Below are positions 1 through 9,242 of a stretch of 60,444 bases of DNA, piece after piece (the stretch's first letter is position 1; each line of letters begins with the position of its first letter). The DNA comes from Anthropogastromicrobium sp050944455 (GTDB taxonomy: Bacteria > Bacillota > Clostridia > Lachnospirales > Lachnospiraceae). A program made the position numbers and the translations under genes. The notes under the pieces were generated by a model. The model did no database searches and was not told the origin of the DNA. It worked only from the letters and a program-made list of their open reading frames with translations. The DNA is taken from assembly GCA_050944455.1 (NCBI GenBank), contig JBMNRC010000017.1, positions 1 to 60,444 of the forward strand. The letters are read 5' to 3'.

Positions 1-117
1 ACTTGGTTTATCCAAGCCTGTTCCTGCACCGCCGAAGAGGAAACGCGGAAGGCCGCGAAAAAACACTTCTACTGAATAGGTCAGCAGCTTATAGTACCAA
101 AACTTGGGAAACCATTA
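1..117. mobile_element. Possible end of an inserted mobile element next to truncated cas3
   Basis: The cas3 reading frame loses family similarity and meets a stop codon (TAA, 115-117) at this boundary. To its left an open frame on the plus strand, incomplete at the window edge, runs from base 1 to a TGA at 73-75; its last residues read ETRKAAKKHFY. About 40 untranslated bases follow. A coding 3' end, a short spacer and an abrupt break in a conserved gene are what an insertion sequence end would look like. I do not recognise the transposase family, and neither a terminal inverted repeat nor a target duplication can be tested because the other end lies outside the window. A simple rearrangement is the alternative. 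Confidence 0.35.
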
Positions 118-1380
118 ATTAACCAGATCAATCATCTTTACCGGGATCGACTGTGCTTCATCCAGAATGATTACTGATCTGCATAATGCATGCATCCGCC
201 GAATATCCTGTTTACTGCTGCCGAATAGAACATCGAGAAGCCTGACCATCGTCGTCAGAATCATCGGGGCACTCCAGTCTTCCGCTAACAGTTCCCATTG
301 CTGCAATTCTTCCGTGTCCGAGGAATCCTGCCCGTTTTTTTCCACAATAACGTTGGAGTGATGCTCCAGAATATGCTGTGGATCCTGAAAGATTTTTTCA
401 TATTCTCCGGCATTCTGTTCCAATATGGAAAGATACGGCGCTGTATAGATGATATGTTGTTTCCCGGTTCTGGCAGCCAGCTTCAGAGCATATCTCATCG
501 AAGCATAAGTCTTTCCTCCTCCTGTCGGAATAGACAGGCGGTAGATTCCATCGTCATGTATTGAAAAATCCGCACACTGCTGAGATAATTCCTGCCTTAA
601 ACGGTTGATTTCTCCTTCATTCGAAAAGCTGGAAATTTTCTCTTCCAGCAATTTGTCATAGTGTTTCCAAAGTGCTATCACTTCACTTGTGGAAAGACGC
701 TTTTGATTCAAACCGCTCATGAATTCTGACGTATCTCTCCGGTCAGCATCAACGAGCGAAGATAACATCATGCGTTGAAGACAGCTTAGTTCAAATAGGA
801 AGATTTCACGCTGATATTCTCGAGACGCAGATTTGACCACATTTCTCATTTTCGTCAGATTGCTCTGCATCTCCTGTGCTGCACTGGATATCAATGACCG
901 GTAATCCTCTTCTTTTAACCAGTCTGCGCAGTTTTTTACCACTTCCGAATAATGAATTTCTTTCTGCGGGTGAAATACTCTTTGAGTAAACTTGTCTTCT
1001 CCTCCCAAATCCAGTTCATCAAATGTGCCATGATGCGCGGCAACCGTATAAGCCGCCATTTCCTTAACCAGTTTTTGCGCAGATGAACCATCCGGAATGC
1101 TATCCATGATTTTTCTGGCACCAGCAGATGAATGATTAATGTCTCCCCGATGGACAGAAGGGTCTCCAAGAGCAGATCGTTCCAGATAAGTATCGAATTC
1201 CGTTGTGGATTTTCCAATATCATGAAAAAGGCCGATTAACCTCATGGTCTTCGGCATATCAAAACCATTTCCATTTTCTTCGGCGTAGGCAGCTGTATTA
1301 ATGCAATGCTCACTCACCGACTGATATGTTTCTTCCTGGCAATTTTGCGTTTTTTCTCTGATATGCGCTTTAAAATCCAT
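115..1380 (-). pseudogene. cas3: CRISPR-associated nuclease/helicase Cas3, truncated in the helicase domain
   Basis: This is the N-terminal 421 residues of a Cas3 protein, the enzyme that unwinds and degrades DNA bound by a type I Cascade complex. An HD nuclease domain comes first: HD at 53-54, NHSSAGA at 82-88 and HHG at 116-118. The helicase follows with Walker A (IPTGGGKT, 284-291) and the DEAQ box (407-410). The frame then stops 11 residues after DEAQ, whereas family members usually run to about 750-800 residues, so the second RecA-like half is missing. The break coincides with foreign-looking sequence at 1-114. HD first and gene-first layout suggest type I-C, which is inference. Remaining cas genes would lie left of the window. 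The truncated protein should be unable to translocate DNA. Confidence 0.85.
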
Positions 1381-1416
1381 GCTATTTCCGCCCCAATAAT
1401 TATTTAATAACTAATA

Positions 1417-1445
1417 TCTATATTTATATGTTTTATGCAGAACAA
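1417..1445 (-). promoter_or_regulatory. Proximal promoter candidate for cas3
   Basis: On the minus strand a -35 box TTGTTC (1440-1445) and a -10 box TATAGA (1417-1422) are separated by 17 bases. Transcription would begin about 30 bases before the cas3 ATG at 1380. Confidence 0.5.
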
Positions 1446-1987
1446 TGTGTGAGTTTATAAACAGTTCTGCTTACATTTCGACTGATACGGCAGTCCTTTA
1501 TTTGAGAATGTACTGCTGGCTGTTGAGCCTAATGAAATTCAGGATTCTTATAACATGTCTACATCTCCTCCTTTCGCAATTATCGAATGACTTTTCATGG
1601 TAGGGTAGGGAAACAAATAACGATATTCGACGCAAATAATAACGTTGAATTATCGCTTGGCGGCATATGGGCATCCACAATTCCTACCACCGCAATTCAC
1701 ATTCAAAACTTATTGGCACAATTATAACAAAAAGTAAATGTTTTGTCACAGCAACAAGCATATTTCGTCACTAATTTTCGTCTTTGTCGTATAAATTCTA
1801 TTTATTACTCCTATAAAATCTCCTATAAAATCTTCAGATCTATATTTGAATGCCGCGGAGGCAGTTTCCTATTTCCGATTTATAACTACCAATTCTTTAT
1901 ATCTGTGTAGAGGTTTCACCCTTCTACTTTTTTGATGAAAATGATTGGTTGACATAATATTTGATTTGCTATCTCGAAAGTTTGTGT
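1446..1987. other. A+T-rich stretch upstream of cas3, no convincing gene
   Basis: No gene is supported here. The base composition is clearly richer in A and T than the rest of the window. It holds a second promoter (1721-1749), a doubled CTCCTATAAAAT motif near 1810-1830, and a strong Shine-Dalgarno-like AAAGGAGGAG on the minus strand (1565-1574) followed only by two-codon frames. A 60-codon minus-strand frame at 1498-1680 resembles nothing I know. The region may be a long cas leader or the remains of a lost small gene. Confidence 0.4.
1721..1749 (-). promoter_or_regulatory. Distal promoter candidate, minus strand
   Basis: GTGACA (1744-1749) and a perfect TATAAT (1721-1726) are separated by 17 bases on the minus strand. 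It points toward cas3 and would give a leader of roughly 330 bases, or serve a lost small gene in between. Confidence 0.5.
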
Positions 1988-2037
1988 AAAAAAACGCAGC
2001 CGCGTTTCGCCATCAGGCTTGGTTCGCGCGGCTGCGC
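1988..2037 (-). terminator. Rho-independent terminator, minus strand
   Basis: A ten-base-pair G+C-rich stem (CGCAGCCGCG at 1995-2004 pairing with 2027-2036) is followed on the minus strand by seven T residues (1988-1994). It would end transcripts from the GH63-like gene and so separates that gene from the cas region. Confidence 0.8.
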
Positions 2038-2298
2038 TTCTCTTGTATACCGTGTTTCTTTGCTTATGGGAGATTCGCTACCCAGGAGAACCGACATAAA
2101 GTGAGTTGCCGTCTCCTCCCGGGAAATTAAATCAAAGCACTTCTTAATACAGCTCCGGATTTACTGCGGTCATAGCATTCGTATTCTTTCAAATCCACGC
2201 TATATCCGTTAAGCCGTATCCGTTTCAACATATTCGTTTCCATCTCTATCCGGTCAGATAATCCCCGGATCCGCAATTTCGCCAATTCAGAGCCGATT

Positions 2299-2520
2299 CA
2301 GATCTGCTCGGGTGAGATATCCATATGCCGGCGGCCACCGGTTTTATGACCGCACATTTCGAAATGGTCCTGATCTGCTCAGTTTAGATCTCAGGTGAAA
2401 TCTCAAGTGAGAGATTCATTTGCCGGCAGTCGCTGGTTTCATGACCGCACACCCCGAAAAAATTCTGATCTGTTCAAGTGAGATTCAGGTGAGATATTCG
2501 TGCGCCAGCACCATCATGAC
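2299..2520. repeat. Degenerate tandem repeat running from the 3' end of the GH63-like gene
   Basis: Three imperfect copies start at about 2299, 2369 and 2465. Shared blocks are CTGATCTGYTC, GTGAGAT, TGCCGGC and TTTYATGACCGCAC. The third copy overlaps the stop codon and last codons of the GH63-like gene (TGA at 2485-2487), so the other two look like decayed duplicates of that gene end. Confidence 0.6.
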
Positions 2521-4185
2521 GCTTGCCGTCCAGGTATAGGCGCGGTCTCGCAGGCCCTGTCCGGTCAGCGCGTCGAAGTTCTCGGAACACCCACTTTCCG
2601 ATACCATGTCACAGAACTTTTCCGCTGTGCTCCGCACAAAGGGATGCTCGCCGCAGTCCCAGAGGCCGTCGAGCACAATCATGGTGCTGGGCGCCCAGAT
2701 GGGGCCCCTCCAGTAGCCGTCTGACTCATACAGAGGGCTCGAAGGGCTCTCTGTCGCGAACCCGTACTTCGTGAGGAATTTATCGCTCTCCAGCACACGG
2801 ACCATGTTCGTGCGGATATTCTCCGGAAGAAGTCTGCCCAGAACGATCGGAAGGTAGAGAATGAGGCTGTTGGTTTCCACCTTTTTCATCTCAAGCCCGG
2901 CCTTGGCAACCGGCAGACCATCCTCGAAAAGATCCCGGAGCATCGCCCGCATCATGGCGTCCCGCTTCGCTCCCCAGGCAGCCTGACCTTCCGGGTCGCC
3001 GAGCTTTTCCGCAAGTTCAGAAAGAACATCCATCTGGTAAATCAGGAACGCGGCGAGATCCGGCACCGTCGCCGGAGGATTCTCGATGAAAGCCGTCGAA
3101 TTGTCCCAGCCGGAATCATTTCCGTGGGTATATTCGCAAAGGCCGTCTCCGTTCTCATCCCGGTTGTCAAGCCACCAGTCCGTCCACTTCCCCAGTTTTC
3201 CGTAGACCTCCCTGATCTGCTCTTTCGTCAGGGTCATATTCCGCATGAGCTTTCTGAGCGCCCATCCGTGGATGGGCGGTTTGCAGTAATTGTGAACCGG
3301 CCTGCAGTCGCTCAGGCTGTCCGGGATGTTCCCGGAGGGTTTCTGCGCGTCGAACATCAGCATGAACTGATCCCACGCCAGTTCCGGATTGTGATAGGAA
3401 AGGGCGATTGCGTTGAAGCAGTGATCCCAGCTCCAGACCTGGCACATCCAGTTTTTCGACATGAGCATGGCTTCCCGTTTGAACAATCCGCTCGCTTTTA
3501 CCATTCCCGACCAGTCGACATAGGAGGCTGTCTCTTTCGCCGCCGCGTATCTGGCCGGCACAGAAGGCATGCTGTCCCGGAAGGCCTCAAAGGATTTCCG
3601 CATGTTCTCAGCGGCGGTATCGAAATCAAAATCGATTCTCCGGTCCGCCCAGTCCTCATAGGCTTCTTCCAGAGACAGCAGATAGGTTCCGTCCTCGTCC
3701 GGCTCCACGATCAGCCTGCAGAACGTGGTTGTGGATCCGTTCCAGTCCTGCTCATAGTGCTGCTTTCCGCGGATCGTCCTCGTCAGATACCTGCAGCTGT
3801 TCATGAAGCAGTTGATGAGAATGAAGTCCCTTTCTTTTGCGCGATAAGGCTGCGCCAGCGTAAAGATAAAGCCGCTGCTCATGAATTCAAAACGGAGAGG
3901 CAGATTTCCGCGAAACAGCAGCGTATCGCTGTCCGCGAAGCAGATATCGCATTCTTTTCCTTCTTTCGCGATATGAATCTGCCAAGGCGACGTGTCGCAG
4001 TCCCCGTTCTCAATCCTTTGCCCGTCCGCCGTCTGAATTCTTGAAACCAGCGGAAGTTCTGCCGCACCGCGGACTGTGCGCAGATACAGCCCTGGTTCCG
4101 TCTTCTTCCAGTTAAAGACTTCGCCGAGCTCCGAGACAGCCATGTAGGATCCCCGGCAGCTGAACGGTACCTCATGCAAATTCAT
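2485..4185 (-). CDS. GH63/trehalase-like (alpha/alpha)6-barrel glycosidase
   Basis: A 566-residue cytoplasmic protein with no signal peptide. The C-terminal two thirds look like a six-hairpin glycosidase of the GH63/GH37/mannosylglycerate hydrolase group: WSWDHCFNAIA near residue 250, NDSGWDNS near 355, and YWRGPIWAPS near 490, a very characteristic signature. The N-terminal 200 residues look like a beta-rich domain. By family it should cleave alpha-linked glucosides or mannosides, but the substrate cannot be read from sequence. The ATG has GGGGGGAA eight bases upstream. It lies downstream of the GH36-like gene on the same strand with about 190 bases between them, so both may serve one oligosaccharide pathway. 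A terminator follows at 1988-2037. Confidence 0.8.
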   Translation of the reverse strand: MNLHEVPFSCRGSYMAVSELGEVFNWKKTEPGLYLRTVRGAAELPLVSRIQTADGQRIENGDCDTSPWQIHIAKEGKECDICFADSDTLLFRGNLPLRFEFMSSGFIFTLAQPYRAKERDFILINCFMNSCRYLTRTIRGKQHYEQDWNGSTTTFCRLIVEPDEDGTYLLSLEEAYEDWADRRIDFDFDTAAENMRKSFEAFRDSMPSVPARYAAAKETASYVDWSGMVKASGLFKREAMLMSKNWMCQVWSWDHCFNAIALSYHNPELAWDQFMLMFDAQKPSGNIPDSLSDCRPVHNYCKPPIHGWALRKLMRNMTLTKEQIREVYGKLGKWTDWWLDNRDENGDGLCEYTHGNDSGWDNSTAFIENPPATVPDLAAFLIYQMDVLSELAEKLGDPEGQAAWGAKRDAMMRAMLRDLFEDGLPVAKAGLEMKKVETNSLILYLPIVLGRLLPENIRTNMVRVLESDKFLTKYGFATESPSSPLYESDGYWRGPIWAPSTMIVLDGLWDCGEHPFVRSTAEKFCDMVSESGCSENFDALTGQGLRDRAYTWTASVMMVLAHEYLT

Positions 4186-4374
4186 GTGAAAGTTCCCCCC
4201 TTCCGATACAATGGATTGATTTGCAGTAGATCTATTTTATATGAATAATATCATAGCAACGGCTGGCGGTACGATCCTCAATCGGCCTCAAAGATGCACG
4301 CGCTGAATTACTCGTTTTGGATGTCTTTGTGATCCACAGCGCGCTGCGCCATGCGCTCTGACTTTGTCAGCTCC

Positions 4375-6321
4375 TCAAAGATTTTTCCACAGGTTTTCAT
4401 GGTCGATAGCAGGATTCTTCTCTTCCGACACCAGGCAGAGACGGCTTTCATGCTTCTCCAGAGTCACCGTGAATTCGCCGTGCAGGGTTTCTTCCCGCTT
4501 TTCCGATTCCATGTCCGTGACCGAATCCGCTTTGGAAAATCCAAGGTCTTTCAGGCTGTACCGGTTCGTGACGGTTCCCTCGCCGGTGTTGAAAAGAAAC
4601 AGCAGTCCTCTTCCCTTCTCTTCCTTCGGATAGACCATCACCAGGTCGTCCCGCTTCTGCTGCAGATAGGGAAGATACGGCTTTCTTCTGCGGTCAGGCC
4701 GGATATAGCGGAAAAGATCTGCCCGATCTTTCGCGATGAGGTGAAGCGGGTCGGAAGTATAGATGCACCCGCCCGACAGACCTGCCAGAAGGGCGAGGCT
4801 CCGCACCTCGGTCCCGGTAAGCCGGATATGAAAGTCCCGCAGCATCACCGCGTCCGGGTCTGTCTGGTAAAAGTTGTGATTGGCGAAATTATTTCCCGTC
4901 AGGCACCGGATCATGTTTTTGGGGCCGAAATCCCCGTTCCAGCTGGAGCCGACGTCGTTTCCGATCCGCATTCCGTCCGCGTACCCGATGAACGGCATGA
5001 ACGGGGCAATGCATCCGAGCCAGTAGCTCTCATCCCCGATGACGCTTCTGACCATCTTGAGAAAATCCCGGAAGTATTCCACACTGGTCTTCCCGGGGGT
5101 ATGGCGCTTCACCGCCGTGCTGTCCTGCAGCCCCCAGACCATGAAATCCGTTTTGAACAGCCTCGCTCCCCAGGCGTAAAACGTCTCAAAAACATGCTTC
5201 AGATAATTCATCGCGTCCGGATGGGAAGTGTCAAGGATGTAGTACTCCTCATCCTGATAGCCCCAGGGCTTTGGCTCGTTGTCTGAAATCACTCCGCGCA
5301 CGGGGCGGTCATTGACGTCATAAAGGATCCAGTCCGGATGCTCCCGGTACAGGCGGCTCCGGTTTCCGACCATGTACGGGGCGATCCAGATTCCGGGAAG
5401 ATACCCAGCGTCCCGGATCATCCGGAAAGCCTCCTCAAGGCCGTGCGGAAACCTCGGATTCGGCTCAAGCCAGTCTCCCGCGCTCGGAAAATATCCCGCG
5501 TCGATCTGGATATAGCGGATCGGGATTTTCGGGGCCATCCCGGTAAGGCCGTCCAGGTATTCCGAAAGCTGCGGCAGGTCAAAATTGTGATAGCAGTAGT
5601 ACCAGGAACACCAGTGGTAGACAGGCGGCATAGACAGCCGGGCGTGCATGGCCTTTCCGATCCGCCGCGCCGCGGTTTCCAGATCATCCTGCATGCGCTC
5701 ACCCGCCATCAGGATAAGAGGGGGAAACTCAAAACTTCCCCGGCCTGTGCATTCCACCCGGTAACCGACGGCCATCTAAATCCCGTCCTGCGGATCTGCC
5801 GGATCCGCACGGTAGGAGCGCGGAAAGTCTCTCATTTTTGAATGGACGGAAGCCAGCAGAAGCGTTTCATATCTGTCCTGAAGCTCGTCAAACAGGGTCA
5901 GGGTTTTCTGTTTCGGATACAGGATCGAGCCGAGGCCGTGGCTCAGAACGGTCCCCGCTTTCTGCAGGTCTTCCCGGTTATAGTATCCGGTATCTCCGCC
6001 GAGGGATCCGGACGCCTGGTAAAAGCCCTCCGCGGATGGCACCAAGCCCTGGCAGACCGGCTAGAACACGTGCATGGGTTTCTGATTTTCGGATATGGAG
6101 AAATCCAGGCGGACCGCGTTATTTCCGTCGCAATCCGCTTTGAGGCGGATGGTTCCGTATTCGGTATCCCATTCCGCCGATCCCCCGTCCCTGTCGACCC
6201 TTGTCCTGATCGGTCGGATCGGCCCGTCATCGACTCCGGGATAACATCTGCTCAGCAGAATCTGATTGTCACAATACAGGGAAAAACTCCCGTCGTCCTC
6301 AATTTGATAATTCAGTTCCAT
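4375..6321 (-). pseudogene. GH36-like alpha-galactosidase with two in-frame amber codons
   Basis: One continuous frame runs from an ATG at 6321 (GGGAGG just upstream) to a TGA at 4375, broken only by TAG at 6061-6063 and TAG at 5776-5778. All three pieces are in the same frame, and together (about 647 positions) they make a normal-length GH36 protein. The N-terminal pieces form the beta-sandwich domain. The last 466 residues hold the TIM barrel with YIQIDAGYF, nucleophile motif FKTDFM and RIGNDVGSSW containing the likely acid/base. Both TAGs could arise from CAG or TGG by one transition. TAG appears to act as a normal stop in two other genes here, so recoding is unlikely. The 466-residue part begins with its own ATG directly after the second TAG and might be made by reinitiation. 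Confidence 0.75.
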
Positions 6322-6419
6322 CCTGCCTCCCTGACAAACGCGCCGCGCTGTCATGCCCGATCCGCCGGGACAGCATCCCGGCCTGTTTCCGATTATCTTC
6401 CGGCTGATACTGATTCAAA

Positions 6420-6448
6420 TATATAGTCAGGCAGGGTGCTGCCGTCAA
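6420..6448 (-). promoter_or_regulatory. Promoter of the GH36-like gene
   Basis: On the minus strand TTGACG (6443-6448) and TATATA (6420-6425) are 17 bases apart, about 100 bases before the GH36 start. Confidence 0.65.
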
Positions 6449-6463
6449 GCGGCAATCCAAAAA

Positions 6464-6478
6464 GACAGTCAGACTGTC
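6464..6478. promoter_or_regulatory. Perfect 15-bp palindrome upstream of the GH36 promoter
   Basis: GACAGTC and GACTGTC flank a single A. The site begins 16 bases upstream of the -35 box, a position typical of an activator site. No regulator gene lies next to it. Confidence 0.45.
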
Positions 6479-6553
6479 AGTGCCGGCCAGAGTGATGATT
6501 CAGCAGCCGGGAAAATCCGATCTGTCTGAATGATTCAGAATTGACTCAAATGG

Positions 6554-6592
6554 CAAAAAAGAAAGGCCGGCGGCTGTCAAAACCGCTGGCCT
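6554..6592 (-). terminator. Rho-independent terminator of the greA-lysS transcript
   Basis: A ten-base-pair stem (6564-6573 with 6583-6592, one G-T pair) with a nine-base loop is followed on the minus strand by TTTCTTTTTT. Confidence 0.85.
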
Positions 6593-6611
6593 GAATCTGT
6601 GAATCAATATG

Positions 6612-6723
6612 AGATCGGTATACCTTTGCCCGACCAGTATAGCTTTTCCCGATCAGTATAGCTTACCCGACCAGTATAACTTTTCCCGGTCAGTACAGCC
6701 TATCCGATCAGTATAACTTTGCC
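6612..6723. repeat. Six tandem 18/19-bp units spreading from the lysS stop codon
   Basis: Units start near 6612, 6631, 6650, 6668, 6687 and 6705, with consensus GAYCAGTATARCTTTTCCC on the plus strand. The unit at 6705-6723 is the actual end of lysS (Lys-Leu-Tyr-stop). The other five are degenerate copies lying between the stop and the terminator. Confidence 0.85.
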
Positions 6724-8756
6724 CCCGCCGGGATGTGGTTGTCTACCATCAGCAGATGGAGCTCCTCCTCGCCGTTCCGCTCGCTCACGGCGCTGAGCAG
6801 CATGCCGCAGGAATCGATGCCCATCATGGATTTCGGCGGAAGGTTGACGATGGCGATCAGCGTTTTGCCGACCAGATCTTCCGGCTCGTAGTACGCGTGG
6901 ATTCCGGAGAGAATGACACGGTCTGTCCCGGTTCCGTCGTCAAGCACGAATTTCAGAAGCTTCTTGCTCTTCTTCACGGCCTCGCAGGACTTTACCTTCA
7001 CCGCGCGGAAATCGCTCTTGCTGAAGGTATCGAAATCCACGAAATCCTGGAACAGAGGCTCCACCTTCACGCCGGAGAAATCGATCTTGTCGTTCGGGGT
7101 GAAGAAACTCTCCTGCTCTGCCCGGGCGGATGCCTCTCCGCTATCGGCGGTTCCCGCTGCCCCGGTCTCTGTCCCGGCGCCTGCCTGCGCCGCGCCTGCC
7201 GCGGCTGCCTGCGCGGTTCCTGCTGCAGCTGCAGCTTCAGCGGATTCTTTCGCGCTCTTTCCGATGTCCATGCCTCTCATAGTCGGGAATAGCAGCACAT
7301 CGCGGATGGCCGGCGAACCGGTGAGCAGCATGCACATGCGGTCGATGCCGAAGCCGATTCCGCCTGTCGGCGGCATGCCGATCTCCATGGCGTTGAGGAA
7401 GTCCTCATCGGTGTGCTCCGCCTCCTCATCGCCGGCGGCGGCATTTCTGTCCTGCTCGGCGAAGCGCTCTCTCTGATCGATCGGATCGTTGAGCTCAGAG
7501 TACGCGTTCGCCATCTCCCATCCGTTCATGAAGAACTCAAAGCGCTCCACATAGTCGGGGTTATCCGGCTTGCGCTTGGTGAGCGGGGAGATCTCCACCG
7601 GATGATCCATCAGGAAAGTCGGCTGAACCAGGTGCTCCTCGACGAACTGCTCGAAGAACAGGTTGAGGATGTCGCCCTTTTTGTGGCGCTCCTCGTAGGC
7701 GACGTGATGCTCGTCGGCCACCGCTCTGGCCTCCTCGAGCGTGTGAATTTCATTCCAGTCCACGCCGGTGTATTTCTTCACGGCGTCGACCATGGTGATT
7801 CTCTCGAACGGTCTGGAGAGATCCATCTCCACGCCGTTGTAGACGATCTTTGTGGTTCCGAGCACTTCCTGCGCGACGGTGCGGTACAGGTTCTCGGTGA
7901 GGTCCATCATCCCGTGGTAATCGGTGTAGGCCTGATAGACTTCCATCAGGGTAAACTCCGGATTGTGCCTCGTGTCGACGCCTTCGTTGCGGAACACGCG
8001 GCCGATCTCATACACGCGCTCCATTCCGCCGACGATCAGGCGCTTGAGGTACAGCTCCAGCGAAATGCGGAGCTTGAGGTCTTCGTTCAGCGCGTTGAAA
8101 TGCGTGATGAACGGCCTCGCGGCAGCGCCTCCGGCGTTCTGGACAAGCATCGGGGTTTCGACTTCCATGAAGCCCTGGCTGTCGAGGTAATGGCGGATGG
8201 TGCTGATGATCTTCGAGCGCTTGATGAAGGTGTCCTTCACTTCCGGGTTCATGATCAGGTCCAGATATCTCTGGCGGTACCGGATATCGGTGTTCGTCAG
8301 GCCGTGGAACTTTTCCGGAAGAATCTGCAGGCTCTTGGAAAGCAGCGTGAGCGCATGCGCGCGCACGGTGACTTCGCCGGTTTTGGTTTTGAAAACCTCG
8401 CCCTTCACGCCGATCAGATCGCCGACGTCCAGCTTTTTGAATTCTTTGTAGGGCTCGTCGCCGAGATAGTCGCGGGAAACGTAGCACTGAATGCTTCCCT
8501 TCAGGTCCTGTACGTTGCAGAAGGAAGCCTTGCCCATGACGCGTTTGGACATCATGCGGCCGGCGACCGAAACGATCTGCCCCTCGAATTTCTCAAAGTT
8601 GTCCTTCACATCCGTGCTGTGGACGGTGACATCGTACTTTGTGATCCTGAACGGATCCTTTCCGGCGGCCTGCAGCTCCTTAAGCTTGTCGCGGCGCACC
8701 TGAAGGAGCTCGCTGACGTCCTTCTCCTGATTATTCCCGTTTGTATTCTCTGCCAT
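6708..8756 (-). CDS. lysS: Lysyl-tRNA synthetase (class II) fused to a C-terminal tRNA-binding domain
   Basis: It charges tRNA-Lys with lysine in the cytoplasm. Residues 1-500 are a standard class II LysRS: OB-fold anticodon domain, motif 2 around RVFRNEGVDTRHNPEF, and motif 3 in GGIGFGIDRM. An unusual Ala/Gly-rich linker of about 50 residues follows (SAEAAAAAGTAQ and onward). A 110-residue EMAP/Trbp111-type tRNA-binding domain comes last (FRAVKVKSCEAV to the end). Total length is 682 against about 500 for plain LysRS; I believe fused forms occur in related Clostridia. The start lies 3 bases after the greA stop, so the two are co-transcribed. The 3' end is duplicated tandemly downstream. Confidence 0.95.
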   Translation of the reverse strand: MAENTNGNNQEKDVSELLQVRRDKLKELQAAGKDPFRITKYDVTVHSTDVKDNFEKFEGQIVSVAGRMMSKRVMGKASFCNVQDLKGSIQCYVSRDYLGDEPYKEFKKLDVGDLIGVKGEVFKTKTGEVTVRAHALTLLSKSLQILPEKFHGLTNTDIRYRQRYLDLIMNPEVKDTFIKRSKIISTIRHYLDSQGFMEVETPMLVQNAGGAAARPFITHFNALNEDLKLRISLELYLKRLIVGGMERVYEIGRVFRNEGVDTRHNPEFTLMEVYQAYTDYHGMMDLTENLYRTVAQEVLGTTKIVYNGVEMDLSRPFERITMVDAVKKYTGVDWNEIHTLEEARAVADEHHVAYEERHKKGDILNLFFEQFVEEHLVQPTFLMDHPVEISPLTKRKPDNPDYVERFEFFMNGWEMANAYSELNDPIDQRERFAEQDRNAAAGDEEAEHTDEDFLNAMEIGMPPTGGIGFGIDRMCMLLTGSPAIRDVLLFPTMRGMDIGKSAKESAEAAAAAGTAQAAAAGAAQAGAGTETGAAGTADSGEASARAEQESFFTPNDKIDFSGVKVEPLFQDFVDFDTFSKSDFRAVKVKSCEAVKKSKKLLKFVLDDGTGTDRVILSGIHAYYEPEDLVGKTLIAIVNLPPKSMMGIDSCGMLLSAVSERNGEEELHLLMVDNHIPAGAKLY

Positions 8757-8759
8757 GAA

Positions 8760-9242
8760 TTATTCTTCTTCCCTGTTTCTCTCTACTTCGAGGATCTGAT
8801 AGTGGAAATCTTCGCCGTCATTCTCGACGGTGAACTTGTCGCCCGCGTGGTGGCCGGTCATCTCACGGCCCAGCGGGGACTCGGTGGAAATCTTGAAGTT
8901 GAGGCTGTCGACAGCGGCGGAGCCGACGATATCGAAAGTCAGTTCCTCGTCGGTGTCGAGATCCTTGATTTTGACGGTGGATCCGACGTTTACGGCGGTA
9001 AGGTCGACGTCCTCCTCGTTGATGACGACGGCGTCCTTGATGATCGCCTCGAGTTCCTCAATGCGGGCCTCGTTGTCGCGCTGCTCGTCTCTCGCCGCGT
9101 CGTACTCGGCGTTCTCGGAAAGGTCGCCCTGCTCGCGCGCCTCTTTTATTTTCTCGGAAATCTCTTTCCGCAGATTCAGTTTTCGGTCATCCAGCTCATC
9201 CTGAAGTTTCTGGAAATCGGCTTTGGTCATTTCATTTGCCAT
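8760..9242 (-). CDS. greA: Transcription elongation factor GreA
   Basis: A 160-residue GreA that binds the RNA polymerase secondary channel and stimulates cleavage of backtracked transcripts. The N-terminal coiled coil carries REQGDLSENAEYDAARDEQ with the acidic tip residues. The C-terminal FKBP-like domain includes ISTESPLGREMTGHHAGD. The start at 9242 is chosen because AAGGAGGAAG sits just upstream; an open frame extends further 5' but has no ribosome site. It is followed at once by lysS and has its own promoter overlapping the dusB stop. Confidence 0.95.
   Translation of the reverse strand: MANEMTKADFQKLQDELDDRKLNLRKEISEKIKEAREQGDLSENAEYDAARDEQRDNEARIEELEAIIKDAVVINEEDVDLTAVNVGSTVKIKDLDTDEELTFDIVGSAAVDSLNFKISTESPLGREMTGHHAGDKFTVENDGEDFHYQILEVERNREEE

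Noticed and set aside
1498..1680. 60-codon minus-strand frame upstream of cas3
   Set aside because: Residue composition is not protein-like, nothing is recognisable, and the ribosome site is weak. Kept only as a note on the region.
4375..6321. Reassignment of TAG to a sense codon
   Set aside because: The MBL hydrolase (39841) and the arginase-like gene (51752) end with TAG at natural protein ends, so amber works as a stop here.
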